NCBI RefSeq assembly: GCF_003966265.1
Contig: NZ_RXNV01000005.1
Coordinates: 1 to 64,000 of the forward strand
Length of the DNA: 64,000 bases
Direction of reading: 5' to 3'
Origin: Shewanella atlantica
Lineage (GTDB): Bacteria > Pseudomonadota > Gammaproteobacteria > Enterobacterales > Shewanellaceae
The position numbers and the translations under genes are program-made. The notes beneath the pieces are model-generated. The model saw nothing but the letters and a program-made list of their open reading frames with translations, was not told the origin of the DNA and made no database searches. The stretch's first letter is position 1; every line of letters starts with the position of its first letter. Positions 53,999 through 62,712 of this stretch are shown here, piece by piece.

Positions 53999-55189
53999 CT
54001 ATAGTGCGACCCAAAGCTGTGAGGCAATAATAACGGCACCTAACAAGCCTGCAATGGCTAACGCAGGGGTTCCACCCGCCACCTGATAACCACTATCATC
54101 TGCCTGCGGACGTTGCTTTAACGCCATCACGATCGGCAGGAAGATGATCATCACGACCAAAGGAATCGCCGCGAAACCCAGTACTGCCACAAATCCTTCC
54201 GGAATATAGAGTGCACACAAGACCGGAGGGATAAAGGTGATCAACCAGGTTTGAATACGACCGGCAATGGTAGGTCTGGCTCGGGTTAACTCTCCGATGA
54301 AATCATACAGGCTTAAGGTTACACCGAGGAAAGAGGTCACCAAGGCAAAGTCTGCAAATAGCGAGATACACTTACTTACCCATGGCTGAGCCGCGATCTC
54401 CTGCAGAGAACTCACCAGTGCCGGCAACGAACCGGCAAAGCCGTGAATGGCTTCACCGCCAACGGTACCCAATGTTACCAATAACCATAAAACATAACAT
54501 AGCAGAGGCAGTGTCGAGCCTATCAGGAGTACCTTACGCAGTGTCATTGTATCGCCATCAAGATAACGCACTAAGGTTGCGATACAGACATGGAAACCAA
54601 ATGAGGTAAATACCACAGGAATCGCTGCCATCCAGACATCGAAGTTACCCTCTTCCATCGCGGCTACGGCCATCTGAGAAGGGCTAACTTCAGGCATTAA
54701 GAATCCAACCGTGACGACGAGAAGCGCTATCATCAAAGAGAACAGAATACGGGAAACCTTATCGACCCAGGCCACACCGAAGGCGGCGAATAGTCCCAAC
54801 GTCAGAGTAAACAGAACCACAGCCGCTTGGTTATCCAGCGCGACATCAAACATGGTTTCGGCTTTCAGAACCAATAGAGACGAGCCACCGGTAAGATAGG
54901 CCGCCGTCAGGGCAAACAACAAGCTCAGGAAGGAAGCTCCCTGAATAAGCTGACCTCTCTTGCCCAACACTTTACCGGTAATGGCATGAACATTATCACC
55001 CACTCCGGTACGAAGATTAATCTCCAGCATCAGTAGTGAGGTGTAAGCTGAGACTCCCCAAATGAGAACGAGTAAGAGTATGGCGGGAATGATCCCAAGA
55101 GCAGCGGTTGCCAGAGGCAGTGCTAACATTCCGGCACCGATGGCGGTACCTGCAACGATAGCGATAGAGCCGAGCATTTTTAAATTCAC
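53999..55189 (-). CDS. aromatic amino acid permease, TyrP/Mtr (HAAAP) family
   Basis: A 396-residue inner-membrane symporter with about 11 membrane segments. The N-terminal GSIAIVAGTAIGAGMLALPLA is the family signature. FTSFGFHVCIATLVRYLDGD in the middle also fits. Members import tyrosine or tryptophan with protons. TyrP is the closest by memory, but Mtr/TnaB cannot be excluded. The latter is of interest because tnaA here lacks an adjacent permease. No TyrR box is evident upstream. Confidence 0.88.
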   Translation of the reverse strand: MNLKMLGSIAIVAGTAIGAGMLALPLATAALGIIPAILLLVLIWGVSAYTSLLMLEINLRTGVGDNVHAITGKVLGKRGQLIQGASFLSLLFALTAAYLTGGSSLLVLKAETMFDVALDNQAAVVLFTLTLGLFAAFGVAWVDKVSRILFSLMIALLVVTVGFLMPEVSPSQMAVAAMEEGNFDVWMAAIPVVFTSFGFHVCIATLVRYLDGDTMTLRKVLLIGSTLPLLCYVLWLLVTLGTVGGEAIHGFAGSLPALVSSLQEIAAQPWVSKCISLFADFALVTSFLGVTLSLYDFIGELTRARPTIAGRIQTWLITFIPPVLCALYIPEGFVAVLGFAAIPLVVMIIFLPIVMALKQRPQADDSGYQVAGGTPALAIAGLLGAVIIASQLWVAL

Positions 55190-55935
55190 AAAATTGTCCT
55201 GTTAGATTTGTATCTTATTTTATTTTGGTGGGTCAAATTTAGAACGACTTTGAAGGAGAGATTTAGCAAGATATCAAATCAAGATTAACAGCCTCCAATC
55301 GAATCGGGTCTATCGACCACCATGATTTCAATTGGCCTCAATGGCTTAGTTAATCAATAAGTGAATTCACCCAATTAACTCAGCCACTGAGGCTGCATAA
55401 ATCGAGAAGAAAATTGATAGAACTGCTGCATTACGACTCTATACTCTAAAAAATGATTGTAAACGACAGTAACAGCTCAGCCCCCGCTGGGCAAGCCACT
55501 TGTGTACAAAGTATGGCTAAAACCAAAGATGTAACAACTCCATATCGAGTCATTAAAACTAATTGGTAAACCGTCCAAAACAGCTGACCTTTGTATGATT
55601 CATATACGATGACGCTCAGAAACTCAGCTCCATAACTCAACATTATTTTAAGGAGTTGCGATCAAACTCTGCCTGAGTATAATTCCCGCACTACTTCAGG
55701 GGAGTAGCTAACTATTTAGTCTGATTCAGTGTGGCGTTCTATCGATATAGACGTCTGAGCAGGCTAAGCAGAGTGAACATCAACATACTTGGCCACATCG
55801 CCATGGTGTTCACGGCAACAGGACTCGATGAGTCATATTGCCAGGCAAGACCTGAGTGCAGTTACCGCTTATTATTTATAATGAATTGGGGGGCGGTGGA
55901 ACTGCGCTCGGATTTTTTTGCCCCCCAAAGGAAAA
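55190..55935. other. intergenic region with one long-loop hairpin
   Basis: No gene is convincing in this stretch. The only strong structure is a perfect 9-bp inverted repeat (TTGGGGGGC at 55886-55894 and GCCCCCCAA at 55920-55928) with a 25-base loop ending in seven T. Short frames here show no family resemblance and no ribosome binding site. Confidence 0.5.
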
Positions 55936-56200
55936 TACCAATCCCATGAAATATCGGAACAATTCAGAGCCACTCAGGCTTTTCAATTCACGACGCATTG
56001 ATGAGGAAATGGCTATTCCCTTTTAAGTCAATGCAACACAGAAGTGGAATGCCTGAGAGGCTCCCGCAGGGCGGGGCTCAAAGCACTTTATGCTACGTTA
56101 GATGCTTTCGATATAGAAAAACTATTAGCTTCAAGCATCCGCCTTGCCTTAAGAACTTTGAGCTCCCGCTGAATGGTCACATATTTTATAGGATTGGTAT
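55936..56200 (+). repeat. interspersed repeat family 2, diverged full-length copy
   Basis: Bounded by TACCAATC on the left and GATTGGTA on the right. Internal blocks in the same order as at 38229-38494 are TTCAGAGC, CAATTCACGACGCATTGATGAGG-like sequence, TTCCCTTTTAAGTCA, GCAACACAGAAGT, CTGAGAGGC, GCCTTGCCT-AAG and CTCCCGCTGAATGGTCACATATTTTAT. Its right end lies four bases before the TTG start of the next gene. Confidence 0.75.
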
Positions 56201-56203
56201 CAC

Positions 56204-56770
56204 TTGGAAGCTCTACTCGCATCAACTCTTACCGTTGCCGTTGCCGAAATCGGTGATAAGACTCAACTGCTCGCCCTTATTCTGGCCGCCAGATTCAGCC
56301 ACCTCAGTGGAGGAAAAACGGCCATCATTCTCGGTATATTCCTGTCAACGTTACTGAACCACTTTGCCTCAGCCTGGTTAGGCCAATGGGCCATAGGTCT
56401 GATAAGCCCTGAATTAGCCAGATACCTGGTTGCGTGTTCATTTTTTGCCATCGCACTCTGGGTACTGGTTCCCGATAAGATGGATGAGGAACAGAGTCGT
56501 TTCTACAAGATGGGCCCGTTTATAGCGACCTTTATCCTGTTTTTTATTGCAGAGATGGGCGACAAGACGCAAATTGCCACTGTGGTACTCGCGGCAAAAT
56601 ATGATGCTTTGGCTATGGTCGTTATGGGTACGACATTAGGCATGTTAATCGCTAATGTCCCCGTGGTCATTGCCGGTCACTTCAGCGCAGAAAAGCTGCC
56701 TATGACCCTGATCCACAGAGGTTGTTCACTATTGTTTGCACTGCTGGGCGTATTGACACTGATATTTTAG
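56204..56770 (+). CDS. GDT1/TMEM165 (UPF0016) family cation transporter
   Basis: A 188-residue inner-membrane protein with six membrane segments in two halves. Each half carries the family motif: AEIGDKTQLLAL near the N terminus and AEMGDKTQIATV near residue 118. Family members move Mn2+ or Ca2+, and bacterial ones export manganese. The start is a TTG; the encoded EALLASTLTVAVAEIGDKTQ aligns with the family N terminus, and no ATG is available upstream in frame. The likely ribosome binding site (AGGA, 56190-56193) lies inside the terminal repeat of the element just upstream. Confidence 0.9.
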   Translation: MEALLASTLTVAVAEIGDKTQLLALILAARFSHLSGGKTAIILGIFLSTLLNHFASAWLGQWAIGLISPELARYLVACSFFAIALWVLVPDKMDEEQSRFYKMGPFIATFILFFIAEMGDKTQIATVVLAAKYDALAMVVMGTTLGMLIANVPVVIAGHFSAEKLPMTLIHRGCSLLFALLGVLTLIF

Positions 56771-56787
56771 AATCCAGAAGGCAAAAA

Positions 56788-56819
56788 CGAGGCCCTAGTT
56801 CCTGGGTTCTAGGGCCTCG
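56788..56819 (-). terminator. terminator of katA
   Basis: A perfect 11-bp stem (CGAGGCCCTAG / CTAGGGCCTCG) is followed on the minus strand by TTTTT. Part of it again repeats with a period close to seven. Confidence 0.85.
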
Positions 56820-56826
56820 CTGTCTG

Positions 56827-58308
56827 CTACAAACCTAAAGCCTGTTTGATGCGCTGTCCGTAGTCGGTATCGGCCTTAGTGAAGTGCTCAACCATGGTCT
56901 GCTGCACATCGAGTGTGGCCTGACTTAGACTCCCGCTTATGGTTGCGATCAATCTGGCCCTCTCATCTTCGGGAAGAATGCGGTACAGGTTACCCGCCTG
57001 AGTAAAGTCATCCTGGTTATAGCGACTGTATCTGTCGGCTTCACCGTCGAGACGCAATGGCGGCTCGATAAACTGCGATGTGTCGCTCAACCCTTCCATG
57101 CGAGAGTTGGGTCCATAGTTTGCAGAAGCATCACCGCCGGTCTGGCTACCATGATATGGACACTGAGTTCCAGCCATCGCTCCGGCTCTTTGATGATGGT
57201 TTGCCTTAGTTCCATGAGGGCAATTTACAGGTAACTGGTTATAGTTGGCCCCGATACGATAACGCTGAGCATCGGCATAAGCGAATAGTCTGGCCTGCAA
57301 CATCTTATCAGGTGAGGCGCCGACACCCGGTACAAGATTACTTGGCGCTAATGCCACCTGCTCGACTTCGGCAAAGTAATTTTCCGGCATGCGGTTAAGT
57401 TCTAACTCACCAATTTCGATCAATGGGTAATCCCCATGTGGCCATACCTTAGTCAAATCGAACGGGTTGATAGAATAGGTATTCGCATCACTTTCCGGCA
57501 TTATCTGTACGTTCACGGCCCAACGCGGGAAGTTGCCATCAGCTATCGCCGCAACCATGTCTCGCTGTGAAGAGTCGGGATCGATTCCCTTTAAAATATC
57601 GGCCTGCTCAGGTGTCAGGTTAGCTATCCCCTGCTTAGTCTTAAAGTGGAACTTAACCCAGAAACGTTCCCCCTTAGCATTCCAAAGCGAGTAGGTGTGT
57701 GAACCATAGCCATTCATCTGACGATAGTTAGCCGGGATGCCGCGATCTGACATGAGTACGGTAACTTGATGTAATGCCTCTGGGTTTAATGCCCAAAAGT
57801 CCCACATGGCTTGCGGATCTTTAAGGTTTGTCTGAGGATTGCGTTTCTGGGTATGGATAAAGTCAGGAAATTTAATTCCGTCACGAAGGAAAAAAGTTGG
57901 CGTGTTATTTCCCACTATGTCGTGATTACCCCGAGCGGTGTAGAAGCGCAGACCGAAGCCCCGGGGATCTCGCTCGGCATCGGCCGATCCCATCTCGCCA
58001 CCTACGGTAGAGAAGCGCACGAAGGTCTCAGTCTGCTTACCCACTTCATTAAAGTGGTCGGCAATCGTGTACTCACTCAAATCTTTTGTCAGAGTGAAGG
58101 TGCCATAAACCCCAGTACCTTTCGCATGAACCACTCGCTCAGGAATACGTTCGCGGTTGAAGTGAGCAAGTTTTTCTAACAGGTGAAAATCTTGCAACAG
58201 TACTGGTCCACGCTCTCCCGCCGTCATTGAGTTTTGATCATCGGCAACCGGCGCACCATTTTGGCTGGTCAGATAGTTGGTTTGCTCTGTCATACTTTGA
58301 CTATTCAT
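56827..58308 (-). CDS. katA: catalase, small-subunit clade 3 type
   Basis: A heme catalase of about 493 residues that breaks down hydrogen peroxide. Catalytic His is in RIPERVVHAKGTGVYG, and the Asn in RDPRGFGLRFYTARGNHDIVGNN, quoted here in part: FYTARGNHDIVGNN. The heme-ligand Tyr is in RLFAYADAQRYRIG. Length and sequence fit the KatA/KatB clade of small-subunit catalases. The ATG at 58308 has GGAG upstream; the longer frame adds six residues. Bases 58309-58787 upstream hold an 11-base tandem repeat (ACTGGATGAAA, about 58675-58719) and no gene. Confidence 0.95.
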   Translation of the reverse strand: MNSQSMTEQTNYLTSQNGAPVADDQNSMTAGERGPVLLQDFHLLEKLAHFNRERIPERVVHAKGTGVYGTFTLTKDLSEYTIADHFNEVGKQTETFVRFSTVGGEMGSADAERDPRGFGLRFYTARGNHDIVGNNTPTFFLRDGIKFPDFIHTQKRNPQTNLKDPQAMWDFWALNPEALHQVTVLMSDRGIPANYRQMNGYGSHTYSLWNAKGERFWVKFHFKTKQGIANLTPEQADILKGIDPDSSQRDMVAAIADGNFPRWAVNVQIMPESDANTYSINPFDLTKVWPHGDYPLIEIGELELNRMPENYFAEVEQVALAPSNLVPGVGASPDKMLQARLFAYADAQRYRIGANYNQLPVNCPHGTKANHHQRAGAMAGTQCPYHGSQTGGDASANYGPNSRMEGLSDTSQFIEPPLRLDGEADRYSRYNQDDFTQAGNLYRILPEDERARLIATISGSLSQATLDVQQTMVEHFTKADTDYGQRIKQALGL

Positions 58309-58787
58309 GTTCTTCTCCAAAATCAAATTTGTTCGTTATGGCTTGTTTCAATCAACCAATTTTCAATCAGGTCGTAGATGGTAGGCATAGCCACAGCTCC
58401 GTAAATTAATCATTAGGGCCATAAACTTAAGAATCATTGCTGAAGCAGCGCTCTTAAGCCGTACCTATGTCGATGGAGTAATGATAGGCAAAACGACAAA
58501 AAGAACAAAACGATTAAAACAGATAAACCTAATCGATTTTACACAAAAAGATAACACAAAGTATGTGTGTGGAGCTTGAAGCGCACGAGGAGAAACAATG
58601 AATATACCGTCAATAGAGTCGTGGGAAATACCGCTAGGTGTTGCTGAGAATTAGAGTGAACACTAAAATTAAAGACTGGATGAAAAACTGGATGAAAACT
58701 GGATGAAAACTGGATGAAGAAATAAGATTAAGAGGCAGCCAAGGCCTGCGCAGACCTTGACTGTTATTAACAGCTATTAAAATTAAG

Positions 58788-59027
58788 CTAGTCCGATTTG
58801 TGCTCGTATTTGTACAGTCTTACTAAATAGTAAATATCGATAAGTACAATAAAGAAGTTGACCAAGGCTACGGGAATTGCACTGATCGCCATACCGTAGG
58901 CTACAAACAGCGCCGCACCGACAAGATTCCACCAACGCAATTTCTTAATATTCGACATCATGAGTGAGATGGCGACCACGACCGAAGCCAGATAACCCAC
59001 CCATTCCCAAATTGCTGCGTTATCCAT
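58788..59027 (-). CDS. small inner-membrane protein, YgjV-like
   Basis: A 79-residue protein with three membrane segments: WVGYLASVVVAISLMMSN, WWNLVGAALFVAYGMAIS and IPVALVNFFIVLIDIYYLVRL. The length and the KKLRWWNLVGA motif resemble the YgjV (PF10688-like) or half-SWEET type small membrane proteins. I cannot decide between them. The C terminus is charged and cytoplasmic. Function unknown. Confidence 0.65.
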   Translation of the reverse strand: MDNAAIWEWVGYLASVVVAISLMMSNIKKLRWWNLVGAALFVAYGMAISAIPVALVNFFIVLIDIYYLVRLYKYEHKSD

Positions 59028-59158
59028 ACGCTCTCCAGTGTTTTATTTAAATACTAGTGTTTCTATTATGAACAAAAGCCTGCAATTCCGACAGTTTATT
59101 TAAATAAAAATCTGACATAGGTAGCTGAGATTTAAAGCTGGCAAACCAGAGATGATGA

Positions 59159-59596
59159 CTAACGCGCCACTACTGCGGCAGTCATCCTCGAAATACAGCA
59201 CAACTGACCGGCACCATTATGGATTAACACCTCCCACACAGAGCTTCTCTTACCCAGGTGGACCGGTTTTGCCGTCGCCGTTAAGATACCATTACGGGAG
59301 GCTTTAAGGTGATTAGCGTTGATCTCCTGACCTACACAATAGAACTGCTCATAGTCGACAACAAAATTAGCCGCATAGCTGGCGACGGTTTCGGCGAGTA
59401 CAACATTGGCTCCACCATGAACGATACCCAGAGGGTTATGAACGTCTGGAGATGCCGGCATCGTTGCCTTCATATAATCATCGCCAATCTCTGAAATCTG
59501 AATGCCCAGGGTCTTCATTAAGGTGCCTTTACCATGCATGCCCTCATCCATCTTCGCGCAATCTTCCAAGGTTACCGCTCTGAACCAAATCGACAT
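59159..59596 (-). CDS. hotdog-fold acyl-CoA thioesterase, YdiI/PaaI-like
   Basis: A 145-residue hotdog thioesterase. NPLGIVHGGANVVLAET is the active-site helix region, with the HGG loop and the catalytic Glu. VGQEINANHLKASRNG and HLGKRSSVWEV match E. coli YdiI (MenI), which hydrolyses 1,4-dihydroxy-2-naphthoyl-CoA. A role in menaquinone synthesis is possible, since Shewanella uses menaquinone, but other acyl-CoAs cannot be excluded. It precedes the small membrane protein gene on the same strand. Confidence 0.82.
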   Translation of the reverse strand: MSIWFRAVTLEDCAKMDEGMHGKGTLMKTLGIQISEIGDDYMKATMPASPDVHNPLGIVHGGANVVLAETVASYAANFVVDYEQFYCVGQEINANHLKASRNGILTATAKPVHLGKRSSVWEVLIHNGAGQLCCISRMTAAVVAR

Positions 59597-59682
59597 TTTA
59601 CATCCATCCCTTTTTAATAATGCTCCACAGTCTACTGTGTCATAAGCAAAATTTAAACAGGTGTTCGGGATTGAGGAAAAAC

Positions 59683-59787
59683 GGTAAGTGGTAAGTGGTA
59701 AGTGGTAAGTGGTAAGTGGTAAGTCGTAAGTGGTAAGTGGTAAGTGGTAAGTGGTAAGTGGTAAGTGGTAAGTGGTAAGTGGTAAGT
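59683..59787. repeat. heptanucleotide tandem repeat (GGTAAGT), fifteen units
   Basis: Fifteen contiguous 7-base units, all GGTAAGT except the seventh (CGTAAGT). It is the longest array in the window. The translated frame through it is an artefact. Confidence 0.97.
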
Positions 59788-59799
59788 AAAGATAAAAGG

Positions 59800-60515
59800 A
59801 AATATTGTCTGCAATACTTATCCAATAGCTTTCTTCAACCTTGAGCTTACGAATAACTCACTATTTTAAGATGGCTCTCGAATACTCTTATTTTTTGCGC
59901 CGATTCGTTCGAGACGACCGACATTAGGTGAATATTCGAGAACCGTAGGGCAACTTTTATATTAGGGAGCTCTTGTCCGAAATGAGTACAGCCAACCGAT
60001 CTGGCAGCATCGAAAACAAACTGATGAAAACTTCCATACATTTTTCATCGATGAAACTTTAAGATGGAGGCAGTGTATACAGACTTATATCAGGAGCAAG
60101 GGATCTGCATCACTTTGTCAGAGATAAATAACTTTTTTAAAGGGAATAACTATTTTTTCAACTCAAGTGTTCAAAAGAGGTTATCAAACGCAAAAACAAC
60201 AAAACAAAACCATTTACAAAAAGACACATAAACAACAAAAACAAAAAGATGCACAAACAACTTTTACTTACATAAGCCTTTCAATAATTATCTTTTCTAC
60301 CGGGAACACCCCACAAACAGATCAAAAAACCACAAAACAGTAATTAAATAACAAACGAAAACTCCCCATTCATCCTGATTTACAGGAATAGCCCTCATTC
60401 ATACAAGTTTAAAAAACAAGGTGTGCTAATGCTAGCAATGAAAAAGGTGTTATTAAATTATGCTCACATAATGCAGTTGTGAACATAATTCCATTTATGT
60501 GTACGTCTGAATAAG
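59800..60515. other. gene-poor A-rich stretch
   Basis: About 700 bases without a supported gene. Bases 60170-60360 are strongly A-rich on the plus strand, with many AAACAA-type runs. No terminator, promoter or RNA gene can be called with confidence. Confidence 0.6.
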
Positions 60516-60704
60516 CGTAAAAACTGGCTGTTTGCCAATATCGCAAAGGGGGCTCGTGCCAGTGCTATGCTGTACAGCATGATAGAAAGTGCTAAGGCCA
60601 ATGGACTCACGCCATTTGATTATCTAATGCATTGTCTACAGCAGCTATCACTCAAGCCTGAGAGTCTAGAAAAGTTATTACCTTGGAATGTACAACTAGG
60701 CTAG
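60516..60704 (+). pseudogene. C-terminal remnant of an IS66-type transposase
   Basis: The frame reads RKNWLFANIAKGARASAML, then YSMIESAKANGLTPFDYL, and ends near LEKLLPWNVQLG before a stop. These are the hallmarks of the C-terminal domain of the IS66 family transposase (RKNWLF, YSLIETAKANG, LPWN). Only the last ~62 residues remain. There is no upstream catalytic region, and no terminal repeats are visible. It is a dead fragment left by an IS66 element, next to the A-rich gene-poor stretch. Confidence 0.8.
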
Positions 60705-60739
60705 GTGTAGTTTTCCGGACGCATACCTTAAAAAAATAA

Positions 60740-60761
60740 AGCCCAACCGAAAGGCTGGGCT
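60740..60761 (-). terminator. terminator of the ushA-like gene
   Basis: A 9-bp stem with one mismatch (AGCCCAACC / GGCTGGGCT) and a GAAA loop is followed on the minus strand by TTTATTTTTTT. Confidence 0.88.
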
Positions 60762-60811
60762 CTGTTTCGAGAGCTAAGGTATCAGCTGATTAACCTTATT
60801 AAATGATTAGA

Positions 60812-62545
60812 TTAACTGCCGCAGCCATCAGAACTTCTGGAGTTGATATAGCGAACATCTTTCGCTCTGTCATAGTTTACAGGATCGAGCGTGTCATGCT
60901 TTTTGATGAATTGATAAAGCATATCTGCATCAATAAAGCCTGTGTCTCTCGCCTTTTCCTTCAACTTGGGATACTTATTACCGCCCGCAGCGTTATAGCT
61001 AGGGAGGGTAAATCGATATTTATCCGTTAGCTTGAAGGGCTTGTCACCAACAACTCTGATATCGACATCTTTAGCTTTACAGTCAACGGTCATCTTGATA
61101 CCGCTGAAGTGGGCAAAGCCTCCAGAACCTCGAGTCTTAAGCGCAACCCTAGACAAATACTTCTTCAGTTCGGCCCCATTCATCTCAGTCACAGTCACAC
61201 TGTTGGAAAAAGGCTGCACCTTAAGCACATCACGATAGCGAATAGGCCCTTTCTTTATGGTGGCACGAATACCGCCAGAGTTCATGATGCCGAAATCTGC
61301 TGGCACAGGGAGCTGAGTCTGAGCATGGGCTATCATCATCCCTAGGGGCGTAGCTTGGTAACGAACAACCTTACGCTTACCAATGAAATCCGCCTTTGCA
61401 ACACCAATCTGCTCTCTCAACTTCAGCTGCCCATTACGCTGATAAGGGCGAAGCAGTTCAAGAGTTTCCTTATCCTTAGGAGTCAGCATATGAGGCGGAT
61501 AGTAGGAACCAAACTTGGTTTCTGTATTCACAGGTACCAACTCGTAGTTTGCCAAGTGTAGCTTACCACCATAGTATTCAAAATCGGCGCGACCAACAAA
61601 CTTGCCCCACTCGTAGGCTTGCATGATCCAAGTGCCATTTTGACGATCCGGCTTACAAGGCTCGTCTCGACCATAATCTTCTACGTACTCACCAGTATCC
61701 CCTTCCATACAAACAGGCAACTGTGAATGTCCGCCAATGATTGCTTGGACCTGGCCAGGCTTTAGGCTTTTAGCAAGAGCAACATCACCGGGCGCATTAC
61801 TACCATGTCTACCATTTTCATAGTGACCCATATGGGTGAGCCCAAACACAAGATCCGGTTGATGCTTCTCTTCAAGCTCTGCCAAAACATCTTTCGCCTC
61901 AGCTTGAGCTGAAGTGAATTTAAGATCTTCAACAAACTCTGGATTACCTATCTCAGCGGTATGTTCGGTAGTCAGGCCGACTACGGCTAGCTTCAAGCCC
62001 TGAACCTCGAATAGCTTGTAGGGCTCAAAATAGCGTTGCCATTCACCATCGACTTGGCGATAGATGTTGGCCGACAACCAAGGAAATTTTGACCAGCCTC
62101 TCTGCTTATCCATCACCGTCGATGGATTATCAAACTCATGGTTACCCACGGCCATGGCGTCATAGCCAAGGTGGTTCATGCCGATAAAATCTGGCTCGGC
62201 GTCTTGAAGATCAGACTCAGGAACACCAGTGTTAATATCGCCACCTGAGAGCAGTAAAGTCTCCCCACCTTGTTCGGTGACCTCTTTGCGGATTTGGTCA
62301 AGTATGGTTTTTCGTGCAGCCATACCATACTCGCCTCTTGAGCCTTGCCAAAAACGGCCGTGGTGATCATTGGTATGGAGCAAGGTGAAGCGCTTACAGT
62401 CATCACCAGCGGCTTGACAGGCGATAGATGCTGTCACCTTAGGCGCCTCTTCCACCTTTTTCTTACCACAACCGCTCAATGCTATCGCTAGAGCGATGGC
62501 TGAGCCAGTAAGAAGCAGGCAAGAAGGACGGAGTGAAGTATTCAT
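60812..62545 (-). CDS. ushA: UshA-type 5'-nucleotidase/UDP-sugar hydrolase, lipoprotein
   Basis: A 577-residue exported metallophosphatase that removes phosphate from nucleotides outside the inner membrane. The metal-binding motifs are LLHTNDHHGRF, SGGDINTG, VGNHEFDNP, LTHMGHYENG and IGGHSQLPVC. The C-terminal nucleotide-binding domain follows, ending in a substrate region with SYNAAGGNKYPKL. Sequence is close to E. coli UshA, but the signal peptide ends in a lipobox (LSGC, Cys26), as in Vibrio NutA. The enzyme is therefore lipid-anchored. Its neighbour is a secreted nuclease; together they could free phosphate and nucleosides from extracellular DNA. Confidence 0.92.
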   Translation of the reverse strand: MNTSLRPSCLLLTGSAIALAIALSGCGKKKVEEAPKVTASIACQAAGDDCKRFTLLHTNDHHGRFWQGSRGEYGMAARKTILDQIRKEVTEQGGETLLLSGGDINTGVPESDLQDAEPDFIGMNHLGYDAMAVGNHEFDNPSTVMDKQRGWSKFPWLSANIYRQVDGEWQRYFEPYKLFEVQGLKLAVVGLTTEHTAEIGNPEFVEDLKFTSAQAEAKDVLAELEEKHQPDLVFGLTHMGHYENGRHGSNAPGDVALAKSLKPGQVQAIIGGHSQLPVCMEGDTGEYVEDYGRDEPCKPDRQNGTWIMQAYEWGKFVGRADFEYYGGKLHLANYELVPVNTETKFGSYYPPHMLTPKDKETLELLRPYQRNGQLKLREQIGVAKADFIGKRKVVRYQATPLGMMIAHAQTQLPVPADFGIMNSGGIRATIKKGPIRYRDVLKVQPFSNSVTVTEMNGAELKKYLSRVALKTRGSGGFAHFSGIKMTVDCKAKDVDIRVVGDKPFKLTDKYRFTLPSYNAAGGNKYPKLKEKARDTGFIDADMLYQFIKKHDTLDPVNYDRAKDVRYINSRSSDGCGS

Positions 62546-62660
62546 AATAATCCTTCAATATTATTCAAATAAACGTTGTCACTTGCCTTAATGGCTGATT
62601 TCCCATGGAGAGAACAAAGCGCACAAGGCGAGGTTTAGACAACGTCTGTACAGTTAAAAA

Positions 62661-62692
62661 AAGCAGCACCCAGAGCGATCCCGGTGCTGCTT
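62661..62692. terminator. terminator between the nuclease and ushA genes
   Basis: A 10-bp stem (AAGCAGCACC / GGTGCTGCTT) with a 12-base loop has T tracts on both strands. It lies just past the stop of the endonuclease gene on the minus strand. Confidence 0.85.
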
Positions 62693-62712
62693 TTTATAGG
62701 CTTAACTGATGA

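Noticed and set aside
59683..59787. The 15-unit array as a possible CRISPR
   Set aside because: Units are contiguous 7-mers with no spacers, and no cas genes are in the window.
59640..59825. A frame coding for repeated TYHLPLT
   Set aside because: A 7-base repeat gives a 7-residue repeat in any open frame (21 bases). It is a product of the GGTAAGT array and not a protein.
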